Below, one piece after another: positions 40,801 to 52,400 of a stretch of DNA of 64,000 nucleotides; position 1 is the first letter of the stretch, and the number at the start of each line of letters is the position of its first letter. The translations under genes were made by a program, and so were the position numbers. Where the stretch lies: contig NC_059486.1 in assembly GCF_018139145.2 (NCBI RefSeq), positions 6,386,001-6,450,000 on the forward strand, read 5' to 3'. The notes below the pieces were generated by a model. The model saw nothing but the letters and a program-made list of their open reading frames with translations, made no database searches and was not told where the DNA came from. The stretch comes from Gymnogyps californianus (Eukaryota > Chordata > Aves > Accipitriformes > Cathartidae).

Positions 40801-42900
40801 GTCAGTGGTGGGTTGGTTGGTTTGAGTTTTTTTGTGCCTCATCTGCTTTTGTAAGGATTCTGCATTTGGGAGTCACAGGAGTTACAATACTGAAGAAGCA
40901 AGATTTGCAAGGTAACATGGTGTATTTATTAGATAAGCTACTTAGCTGGCAAAAGCAGATGAGCTCTGATAATGTGCAGTCCTGGCATCAGCTGGCTTAT
41001 TAAATAGCACAGCCTCCCCAAAAGGACTGTTTTTCTGATGGGCCGTTGCAACTGCAGCAGCCCTCCTACTAGAGCTTTGTAGTTATAGGCGATGCCTTTG
41101 TGTTTATTTCTGGTACAGTATCAGTTGCCTAATAGCAGTGATAGTGCTGCTGTGAGTCTTGTTATGCTAACACGTCCCTCTCCAGGGTCAACACGGCCAT
41201 GGTTAGCCTCAGTGCTTACTGTAGCAGCAAGAAACTGTGAACATGCTTGTGTTAAGGTTTATGAACGTTATGTGTGGCTCTGCTGCCTGCCTGGGGAGAG
41301 CAGAACAGGGAGGATGACACAGTGACATAGATAAGCAATCACAGTAATCATGCAGGCAGACAACAATGGCTGGCAGTTCACTGAAGGGAAAAGTTACCTA
41401 CCTGACTGCATTCAGGTATCTCTTCCCAAGGGAAGCATGGCAACCAAAAGGGGAAGGGAATTGGGAGTGATTGTTGGGAGCGTGGGTGTAAGTGCCCACA
41501 CAAAGACTATGTTACCGTGACACCCCCCCCTTCCTCCCCCCCCCTTTGGGAATTAAAAACCCCTCATTAGCTACAGATACAGAGCTAGGAATGTGTCTTG
41601 GTCTGTTCTGAAGCAAGTTGTCTCAGCTTTGCAGCGATGAGCCTGGCAAAACAAATTGTGCTTTGCTGTGGGAGGGAGAAAAATGTCTGAAGTGTAGCAA
41701 ATCTAGGAGACAGTCCCAGCTGCATGTATTGATTAGGAGTGAACATGTGGGGTGCTAACTTTGATCCTGATGTAGGAACGGGTGAGTCATGGAATTCCAT
41801 CCTTGTAGAGGTATAGGAGTGATACCTCACAGAGAGGAATATGCCTCTGGATAACAAAAAGATAAGAGATAAAATCATATATTGCTATCACGTAGTTCTC
41901 TTCCCCAGTGCAAGACATGGTGAGTTATATTTTGACTGCCGCATCAAGCTTTGTTAAGGTGCTTGCTGTTAGCATACAGATGAAGACTGTATGTGTGCAT
42001 CTTTGCATGCACTCATGCAAACCATTTCCTTGCTGAGAACTTCACATTACTCTTTGGAGCACAGACCTAGCAGCTTCAGAGCACCTGACCTCATTGCACA
42101 GAGAATCCTGTCCGCGTTGCAAAGCTGTTTCTTGTGCAGGACAGCGCTGTGCCTGTGTGGTAGCTGATTGTACATGAGTGAGTGATCTAATAAAGCTACT
42201 TATGGGTGTTGTGCTTAAAAGAACTTTATTAACCTAGGTAAGTAACAAATTGCAGGAACACATCATGTTCTGGCATTGAAAGTCAGAAATTTGAATCTTG
42301 GTGGCAGGCCTGGCTGCCTGCACCAGCTTGAACAGAAAGAGTATTGGTTGATCTCTTACCACCTAGATAGAAGCAGTTTCTGTGCAGTTTTCAGAGGCCC
42401 CCTGACCCCCAAAGGAATTCCTGGCTCCACGTCTTGGGCTAGGGCAGGATGAAAGTCAGCTTTCCTGTTTTCTTTTGGAGACAGGAGTTACTCATCACTC
42501 AGATGACTTGCGCTGGGTGGAAGTGAAGGGTAAAGCTGCCTCCCATGGCTGCAAAGGAAGGATCCCAGCAGTGCCAGTGCAGGGGGCATCTGCTGCCTTT
42601 TCTGCCTCGGATACCAGATGAGAACTGGCCAAGAGCTCTGAGGTGTGGGAGATGAGCTAAGGTACAGTTGCCCCAGAAAACAGACCTGAAAATCAATTGT
42701 CTGTGCAGCCCTGATAGGTGGCAGTGATTTCCAAACCTGTTGCCTTTAGATCTCTGGTAATTAGAGCCAGATGCTGAGCTCAGGTCTCAGCTCTAGCACG
42801 GGGCCTCTGAGCTGTGTGTGAGGCTGAATGGTGCTGACTGCTGTCTGTCCTTAACCGAGATCCCGCTGGTTTTCTCGGCCTCATTAACTGCAGCCTCGCA
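37834..42900. other. Intergenic or long-intron DNA, no gene recognised
   Basis: Moderate GC near the island, falling afterwards. It contains homopolymer runs (G10 at 39864-39873, A12 at 39888-39899, C8 and C9 at 41523-41544) and an isolated AATAAA near 42190. No ORF here resembles a known family. Confidence 0.55.
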
Positions 42901-42911
42901 GCTCTGTGGGC

Positions 42912-42930
42912 TGGGCGGCAGAGGGCACTC
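42912..42930 (+). promoter_or_regulatory. Candidate CTCF-type site
   Basis: GGCGGCAGAGGGCACT fits the core of the vertebrate CTCF motif (CAGAGGGC with flanking G/C). It lies about 80 bases before a consensus donor AAG|GTGAGC at 43003. Single-motif evidence only. Confidence 0.35.
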
Positions 42931-45900
42931 CAAAACAAGCGATGGTGTCTGGGACACGTGGACCGAGCAATTGAGGAGCAACAAATCTGCCTTTCCTTTA
43001 AGGTGAGCAAGTCTGGCAGGGAAAAACCTTGCTGTGACCTTTAGTTGTGACATATCTGTCACGGCAGGCACTGAGTGGTAGAGCTAGCGAGTACCTGAAT
43101 ATCAGATATGAAATTGCTCAAGAGCCTGGCAGTTTGTATTCCGGCATATTCTGCTGGGGAGGTTTTTGACCTTCCAAGTCACATAAAGGAAATGCGTTTT
43201 GCTGACTCTGCATTGTTGTCTCAGGTGAAGCCTTTAAATATATGGGTCTCCTCTGGTGTAGCAAGCGTGCAGAAATCCACAGTGCATTTACCAAAAAAAG
43301 AGGTTTGTTGTGGACAGCGCAGTAGTTCTCCATGTTGTTATCACACTGTGTTGGATAAGCAGCAGCTGTATTAAGCTCCAGAGGTGGCTACATTTCTGTG
43401 GTTCTGTGCATGTACGTTTTTGGAAAGCTGCTTTGGGGTGAAAGGTACTCTATATGCAGGCTCTGATGTAAGTTGTCTGTTATTTTAAGGTTCATGAGTA
43501 CTTACTGAAAAATAAAAACCTCCCCACGTAACAGTAGTTTAACATTCTCTCTTACCTTTGAGCAATTCACCTTGGGCTTCACCTTCGCAGTAGACATAGT
43601 GGGTAGATGGCACTGTGAAGTCTTTAAGCCTCAGAGAATAAGCAGAACACAGGTGGTAGGATCGGGGAAGAAAACAGGTCCAAGAGAAGAAAACACTTCG
43701 GTGCAGCTATGAAGAGCTCATTGATTATGAATAATTCCTGTGGTCATTTTGAGTCCAGGCAAGTAGTAGTTAATAGTCTTGCCTGTGCTGTCTGTGACAA
43801 AGGTGGATCAGGTGTTTGGAATCCTCTGCCATGAGGCTAGCCCTGGTGTGTGCTGTTACCAGGCTTAAAAAGCACTGTCTAGGGACAGATCCCAACAGAA
43901 ATCTGGGCTCTGAAAAGTGCTTTCTCCCTCTTACCTCATGTGTAAACTGAGATTTGAATTTCAATGTTTTTAGCATCAAGCCTGGCCTTTAGGCTGCAAC
44001 CCCAGACAATAAAGAAAGAAGCAAGTCCACCTACAGCTGTGGTTGTGTCACAAATCAGAGCTCAAACAGAGGGGCACACAGATATACAGTAATTTCAAGC
44101 TCATTAGTTTGCAGACAGGATGACTGGATCAGAGGGAGGGGTTAAGCTCTATGTAAGAAGACAAACCTGCCGAGGAAACACCTGAGCTGGATCCATGATG
44201 AAACCTCAGAAGGACCTCAGGAACCTGAAAACCCAGTTGGTTTCCAGGACAATGCTGAAATTAGTTTTTTCCCTGCCTCTCTGCTGACTCTGTGATCCTT
44301 TTTCCAATTTGAAGAGAGCTTTCTTTCCTTTGAGATGTAGCTCTTATCAGTTTGTTGGACAAGTGACTCAGTGCAGTGCCTGAGGCTACGGGAACAGGGC
44401 TGATGGTAACTTGAGTTCCTACCTATCAGCTGAGCCTAGAAAACCAATAATGTTTGTGTTCCTGCTTCATCTCAGCTGAAAGGTAAAACTCCTAAGCTTA
44501 AGTCTCACCGAAGGTGCCTTAAAACCAGAGCAGGCTTAAGAGCAGGTACATCAGTTCCCAGCTTCACCAAGGAACAGGAATTCATGTTGCCATAACCCTG
44601 TCGCATGGACATATGGTGGGCCAGATCCCTTTAGAAATGCTTGAAGTGAGATGTAGTGAGCCTGATTTCTTGCAAAAGATGTGCTCTGAATTTGGGAGCT
44701 GCTTTGGCTGCTCAGTTCTTAGGGAACTTGAACCCAATAGGATGTAAATTGGGAATCCAAAAATCAGCTGCCACTTCTTGAGAACTGAGCGCATTTGTGT
44801 GCCTATGCGAGGAAGCTGTCAAAGTATAAATTGAAATTGGATTCCTTTTTCCTCTAGTATCTATTACTAGGATTTTTGAGCATTACTGGTAACAGTATAG
44901 GTAAAAGTGACATTTTAGCAGATGCAACTTCTACACTGAGAATGAGTCTCAAATTTAAAACTTGTTTACAGCTGAGCCTGCTGCTCATTGCTGTCCCTCA
45001 AAGTTATTGTGGTTTGCCCTTTTCCCAGGAGATTGTGTCTACTAACTGTGTAGAAGTGATAGGAAAAGCAAAGCTTGCCCTTCACTTTATTAGGGAGCCT
45101 TTGCAAAAACCTCTCCTCGAGGTGCGAATGGCTTTTGCTGAAATGGTGGGGCTGTTCCACCTCTCAGAAAGTTGATGTGTTTTGGTAGAAAGTTATTCAC
45201 TGGACCTGCAATTGCGCTACGCTCTGAGGGGATGTTTCGGAAGTGGAGGTGGGTACTGTGTGTATGCCCATACAAGCTGTCACCACTAGATGACACCATG
45301 ACTCTGGCAACAAGGTCCAGATGAACCCTAAAACTAAGGGCATTTTGCCTGTTTCAGAGAGTTTGTTACAAACCCGGAACACGGGCTGGATTTGCAAACC
45401 TTTCAGTGAACCGGGGTCAAGTTTCCCCCAAGTGCAGGCTGAGTTTTGAGCAGAATGGGCTCAGTTCCAGGTGACAGGGTGGGATTTACGATTTGGGGTG
45501 GAAACCATCTGAACGTTTGACTTGCAACCAGGCTGATCTTGGCTGTGGTTATGCTTGGAGGGCCTGTGTGTATTTGAAACAAAATCTCAGACCGAGGTTC
45601 AGGGAATATGAGCCTGCCTGAGCCAAAACCAGAAGGGGTTTGCACGAGCCTGCTGAGAACTGCTGTAAGAAGGTTTCACGTGACTTCATTGCTTACCCGG
45701 GGTGGGTCCGGGCACAAACCCAAAAGCGGTATCCAGACCTGGTCAGCGGTAGCCCCACTTCCCTTTTAACCCGTTGTCACTGTGGGTGGTAGGTAACTAA
45801 ACACTTGACAGGGAGTCAGCGAGCATGCCTTGCCACACTGCTGCCACACCTAGCTTAACAGCTCACCATGGTGTAATGGTGGCTCAGCCGCTACAGGGGC

Positions 45901-48900
45901 AGCCTTGTCTCCAGGAGCACTTTGCTTTCTGATCGACTGGCTCGTTACCCACCAGCAGAAGGTATCTGTTTCTCCCAGAGTGTCTTTCTGGGTTCTCACT
46001 CTTTAAATTGCACAGGGTCTAGCAGGTACAACTCTGCAACTGTTCATGGAGCAGTGGCTGTTGCTTGCTACTTCTTTCTCTTTTTTGGCAGAGGAAATGC
46101 TTAGTTATTCCCTAGCCTTAAAAAGCTTCTTTCTCCTGTAATGACTGTGTCTGTCACATGTATGTAATGACCTATTCAAGTCACCCTTCCATTGCTTTTT
46201 TCATCCCTGTCAATGAGACTCAGAGGATGTTCACATGAAGCATGTTAACAAACCAACCTGCGTGTCTTCTACTCTTGCAAAGGGTATTTCTGCATCCTGA
46301 AGTTTGGCAACTATCATGTAATTATGTGGCTCCAAGGATAGATTCAGGGAACTGATAATCTAAGAGATGTTTGTACAATGCTCTGTCACCTCCTTTGAAA
46401 TTTATGTCTTTCCACTACCACCTCAGCGACAATCCTCACATGCAAACTGGTTAAATATCTTGTAACAAGGAGGCAGCATAGAGTGAGGGCATTCACCTAA
46501 TGAGCACACTGTGTGTAAGCTACACCCAAACGCTTGTTGTCCTTGTGTCCCACACTAGTCGTGGCCTAGAGGGATCCCAGCAGTTTGAGAGACAGGTCTT
46601 TTTGGTAACACTGTCACTCCCAATAGTGCTTGGAGATTTGGATTTTATTTTGGCAAACTTGTAGTGCGTGGGAGCTTCCCATGAGTTATTAACTTCGTAC
46701 ATTGATATTTTCATAGGATGCTCAGATGGCTAGCTAAAACAAATTAGCCATATTAATATGGTTATCTTATGCTAATTTGTTGTTATGTGTGTAGAAAACT
46801 CTTTCAAAATAACATTCATAAAAGCTTCATTACTCTTGTAAGGTTAAGCATCACAGAAAACCCCACTACAAATGTTTTGGTTTACTGTTTGTTTTTGTAG
46901 ACAGAATAGTGGAGTGTTTACTTTGAATTATCCCAAAGCTTTGCTCTGGTTGGAATATGTTTTTTGTGGAAGTCAGCTTTTATGTAAGGCTGGAATTTAT
47001 ATTTCTGGTGCTTGATGATACAATGTCTTTTGCTATATTCACTGATGCAGTCAGAGAATTCTAAAGGATTAGTTTTACAAAAACTCTGTTCATAGTCCAT
47101 CATGGAACAGCAGTATCACTATTCCTATATTTAACTAGCATCTAAATTAATTTACCAGCTTACAGCATTTGAGTCTCTAGCTCTTCAGAAAACCCTGCTT
47201 TTTGAAATACAGGTACACTTGTTACCTTGCAAGGCTGCAACACTGTAGCTGATTTTAATGAGAGGTTGCATATTTTTATTCACAGTTTAGACACTTCATT
47301 CCTATGACCCTTCACATGATTAGGCATTGTTTGGTGGGAGGGGCAGGACTCTAGGCAGGAGAAATAATAGGCAAACTCTTTCCTTTTTATACTGTGATAG
47401 TTCAGCCCAACATTCTCTGCCACAAGTGTCGTGTAAAACTGACACAAGGACAGATCAGGGGAGGCAACAGATATGGGTAGGTAATAGAAGTAAAACAAAT
47501 GGGTACTCATGGCCTAGAATGCCAATTGTAGTATGGATGTGTTGTCGGTATCGGGTTGTTCCTGTCCAAGTCTGGAACAGCAGGAGTGGTATTCTCGTGA
47601 TACTTCTGGCAGAGTGTCAGGTAACTTTCATCCCTGATAAGCCTTCCAAAATTCATTGCAAAATTTTTTTTGCATTGAAAGCCTTTATTGCTTAAAGAAA
47701 ATTACTACTTTCTGAGCAGTGTGTCGTACTGCAGAGATTTCTTGCTGTGTCCAAAGATGGAAGATACAGCTATATCCAGCACTCAGCACTATGTTGTCTA
47801 AACTTATGCTACTCTTAATGTTTTCCTGAAGTCGTGTGTGAGCTTCTGTTGTTCCAAAGGACCAATATACTACAGGCACAACTTCTTTCCTTCGCCTGTA
47901 AAGTGCCTCTGGAGCAGATGTGTGAGGGAGCTGAGTGGAGCTGCCACAAGCACCCTCCAGGGCTCTGTGCAGCTCTGACTGCTCCAGAATTAATGGGCCA
48001 TGGCCTCTGTGAATGTTGAGACCATTCTGTAGGTGTTCCTTCTAACCCTTAACCTTTCTTCCTCCACTGCCATGTGCAGAGTATGGACAGGGAAAGAATA
48101 ATTCCTGTATCTCGTAGTGCCCCCCTGCCCCTGATCTGCCAGGCTTACAGCATTCAAGGTAGCTTTCCCCAGCCTCCAGCACAGATGCTGGAGTGAGGAA
48201 ACTCCAAACCTCTGGGCTGGGAGCACTGTACACCTTGAAGAACCTTACACCTTGCAGGAAACAGCAATGTTACTGAAGCATCATCAGTGCTTGTAGATGT
48301 GGATTTCTGATTTATTCTGTGACTGACTTTTACTTACGGGCCTGGACACCTTCTGAAAAGCTGACTCTCCTGCCGAATGTCTGGGATGCCGAATGGGACT
48401 GTTTAACAGGATGAAATGACACTGCAGCAAGCCTCTTTGGTGCAGATTTCTATAATGCTTGTCGCTTTCTGTTTGGCTTGGGGTAGGGAATCTCTTGCCT
48501 GAGAACTGATACTCTACAAGTTAGTGCTTGCTGCCTGCTCACTTTCTGCATGCTGATGTGATAGAGAAGCAACCCAGGAAACCGATGAAGTCAGAGAACT
48601 GTTGTAGTTTGGAGAAGAGGGGAGACACTTGTGAGAATCACCGTGGTCTTCCCTCTGTTCTGCTGCCTGTGCCTGATCATTTGTTCCCACATCTACACAC
48701 AGGATAACAAAGTGGGTAACAGCTTGGCCTCACGCTGAGTCCTCCAGCTAAAATCAGGAGTTAGTGTCGTCTTTGCTAGCCAAATTTCACTGGTGCTGTT
48801 TTAACTCCATACTGCATCCACTCTCCATCCAGCTTCTGCAAAGTTACCTTCCTGCATGGATGTGAGAGTCCCACAGGTTGCTCATGGAGATAACCTAAAT

Positions 48901-48980
48901 GGTGCGAGTGGTGCACAGAGCTGCCAAAATGAGAAGCTCTTCTCAGCCGTGTCACTTGATGGGCTGCATTATGTTGGGAA
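42931..48980. other. Non-coding DNA, no gene recognised
   Basis: Short ORFs on both strands, none with family resemblance or paired splice sites. The one structured site is the AT-rich inverted repeat at 46738-46781, listed separately. Confidence 0.55.
46738..46781. repeat. 11-bp perfect inverted repeat around a 14-bp palindrome
   Basis: Arms AACAAATTAGC (46738-46748) and GCTAATTTGTT (46771-46781) enclose CCATATTAATATGG (46748-46761), itself a perfect palindrome. All contain TAAT cores of homeodomain type. Confidence 0.6.
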
Positions 48981-48989
48981 CGTCAGCAA

Positions 48990-49050
48990 AACAGCCTGGG
49001 TCTGTTTGCCTGTCTGTAACACAGGGTGATGTGAAGAACCTCATGTTGAA
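48990..49050 (-). mobile_element. MIR-like SINE fragment (reverse)
   Basis: The + strand reads GTCTGTTTGCCTGTCTGTAA then CACAGGGTGATG and CCTCATG. This resembles the reverse of the MIR core (TTTCCCCATCTGTAAAATGGGGATAAT). Old and degenerate; it accounts for part of a 132-codon ORF here. Confidence 0.45.
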
Positions 49051-49174
49051 ATTGCTCTGTGACCCCTGGTCTAGAGGTGCCAAGGCTTGGCATTTCATCA
49101 GAAGAACTGTCGGGCTCCTAGCATTGCTCCTGTTTGTTGTGCCTGCTGAGACCCCAGTGGGGAAGGATTTTCAT

Positions 49175-49262
49175 CTTCTCTTTTACAGCTGGGAAAACAG
49201 AGGCCTAAACAGACTTGAGTCAGTGATGCAGACTCCTACGTGCCCAGCTCTAGCCCAAGAGC
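49175..49262 (+). mobile_element. MIR-like SINE fragment
   Basis: CTTTTACAGCTGGGAAAACA then GAGGCC and GAGTCAGTGATGCAGA resemble the MIR core in forward orientation (TTTTACAGATGAGGAAACTGAGGC...). Confidence 0.4.
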
Positions 49263-49439
49263 TGCTGGTGCCCATCGCAGAGAGATTTCAAAGCTGAGGA
49301 GCTTAAGCGGGGCACTGAAGCTCTCCCTAAAAGTGAAGCAAAAGGCTGGGGGGCCATTCAGTGGGGCCCCAACCAGTGAGTTGTCAGTAGGTCATGGCAG
49401 TGTCAGACAGACAGACTCCCTACTTCTTTAGGGGATGAG

Positions 49440-52400
49440 AGTGTAACTGCAGGGAATGAAGAAGTAGGCACGGCTTCTTGCTTGAAGTCGTGCCTGTAGA
49501 AAAGGAGCTCCAGCAAAGGCTGTCACTCTCCCATTTGGTTTTTCTTTCTGTCTCTCATTCTTCCATCTCCCTGTCTAGCCATTTGTGCTGCCTGCCTGTT
49601 TGTTTGTTGGCTGAGTGCCTGCTGAATTATTTACCAGCCTGACTGAATTAAGCAGCAGCAAAAGCAGGCGAGTGAATCCCACCTGAGACCCTTCCAGGGA
49701 GAGGGGGGGTGGAGAAGTGGGGTGTGCGTATGGGGGTGTTGATACATAGTGCTTAATTAAATGTACCAGCCCATTCCAGGCAAAACCTTGTGGGAGGAGA
49801 AACTCCTCTATTGCCCTGAGACAGAGCTGAAGAAAGCTGAGCGCATGGCTGACACACCAGCTCAGGTGGCAGCATGCCCCATCTACAGGCTGGGTGGGAG
49901 TCCTGCCGCTGGGAGTTGCCTTCAGCCCTTGCAAGTGTCATGTCAGCACGCTGGGATGTGGCAGGGCTGTCAAGTGGCCGTTCCCCTCCACCATATCAGT
50001 TGCATTGTTTGTGATGGTTGTTGTGCTGTGTGGGGTTAATTGGGTTAATGAGTGCATTGTACATTATTAGAGGCTGAATTGGCAATTATGCTAATTATTG
50101 TGTTTCCCAAAGTGCCACAGTTACTGAGGATGTTTAAAAGGACAAGGGTTCTTGTACCACACACTAAATCAAAGCTGAGTATCTGGACTCCAAAGGACCC
50201 CTCTCTACCAAATGGTGATGCACTCGGAGTTTGATGTAAGGAAATGTCTCCTGGTTGGCATATCCCTCCTAGCATGAATGTCCAAGCTTAGCACACAGTC
50301 CTTAGCTTGTGCAGTTCCTCTCCTGTCTGTGTGTGTCCCGGCTATAAAGTCTTACAGATGGGGAAAATGAGACACAGATCATTCTGTGATATATCTGGTC
50401 TGGTTACTCTCTCACTAGAGCATGTGTGCTCCAGTATGGTTGCTTTCTCCAAGCCAGTGCTCCCTACCCTGTGGTGGACACAGCCTTTTGACTCTGGAAC
50501 GTGCCCTCATCACAGTTCTTCAGACCGTAGCAGTTGGTTCAAATGCCAGAGATCTTTCCAAGACTCTGTTCTCTTCCCGTCACGCTCCACCTGTGCTGAA
50601 AAGCAGCAGTCTTCCCACAAGTCACTATTTGCCAAGGTGCAGAAGCAGATTCTGATTTGTAGATGTGCCAGTTTGGGCTGCTTTCTAGGGTGCATCGCTT
50701 TGTCGTGCGGCTGTTTGTTACCGTCATGCCACTGTAGTAATGCCATCCTGGCTCTTCTTACTATGTAGGTGTCTCAATAAAGATAACCCAGGGATGCGTT
50801 TGTGCCCTAAAACTAGCTTTGGAACATTGTTTCTGGGTACTGAGCAGTTGCAAACTATAAAGCAGTATGGAGTTTGAGAAGGGTTATCTTCCCTGCTTCC
50901 ATGGCCTCACATGCAATGCTCACCAAGATGACTGCTGGCTTCAGTGAGAGCAGAACTGAGGCTGAGAACTGGGGAATGCCACAATGTGCTCCGAGTCATC
51001 CTTAATGCTGATCTGAAAGGTGCCGATTCAAAGCAATATAGTACCAGTGTGTGGACTGCACAACCTTTCCAAAAGGCTGGTTAGGTGTCTGGTGGTTAAC
51101 CTGTGCCGGGCTCCATACTGGTTGCAATGTCTACAGTTACTCCTTAGGTGTAGGGTGTAGCCATGCTCATGCAGTATAGCTATAAACTGGGGATGAGTTC
51201 AGACTGCAAAATTTATGACATCTGAGGCCTAAACAAGGAACTGATGCACCTCTTAAATCTATAGACTGTTTCTCTCATATTGTCTTTTCTCTGAAAGAGT
51301 TTTCATCTCACCCGGTTTAGCAGGGAAAGTCATCCGTCCACTAAGCGACTTGTGAACCTGGGAGTGCTTTAGTTGCGCATGTACAGTACAGAGTGTCTTT
51401 GTCTTAGGCCAAGCTGACAGGGACCAGTTTTCAGTCAGCCCTTTCTTCCACATATGGATATACATGCTTGAGTATATTAGGAGAGACTTAACCCCTCCAG
51501 TCAGCCTGCTTGCACTGCTGTCTCCCAGACTTCTGACTTCTTAAGGCATCTCTTCCCTTCCAGAATGTGGCATGTGAGAAGAGGCAACTGATGCAGACTA
51601 GTCCTTATTGTCTATAGCATCAATTTACCAAGTGAGGTAGAATACTGTCTGCGGAAGGTGGATAAAGAGGGAGCTGGAAATGGCAAGACATGAGAAGAGC
51701 ACTGTGCGATCAAAAGCACATGCCTCATGAATTTATCATGAACTAACTCTGTGGGACTCTTGCTACATAAATCAACTGATAACTCACCATGTAAAAGATC
51801 ATATACAACAATTCACCGTTTCCTTCCCATTTCTGCTATATCCCTCTTTCTGAAATTCACTGTACAATCAGCGTGAACGGGCTCACACATACTGCTCTGT
51901 TGCAGAGATATGTATGTGGCACATCAAGGTAATGGATTTTTCTTTAATAACCTATGCAAGTACTGTCATGTTTTGCATCAACAGTAAGTGATTTCATATT
52001 GCATAAAGCAAGGAGTTTAAAAGAGTTGATGACCCCTTCTGGCTTTATTCCACATGGGGGTCATGTGTCTGGGTTACTGCCTAACCTTTTCCAATAAGTT
52101 AATTCCCACTCTTAGAATTGTAATGGCTGCATTGAGCTGTGCTCCCCTCCATAATGATTACTTACAGAAAAGAAAAAGTGGTTTTTCACTGGACTCCAGC
52201 ATTCCTTCTCATGCCTTGCCAGCATTTTGTGCAGGTGCCTACACTTTGCACTTGCTGTGAAAACTGAGGCATCAGGTCGAAACTGCTGCTGGCATGAGCA
52301 TACATGTCATGTTCTAAGGCTCTGCAGCAACATTCGAGTCAACCAGTTCTATACTGTCCTCGTGTCTACAACGAATTTAATGTATTTTTTTAATAAGAAA

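Noticed and set aside
48899..49297. 132-codon + strand ORF
   Set aside because: It overlaps MIR-like repeats in opposite orientations and has no family resemblance.
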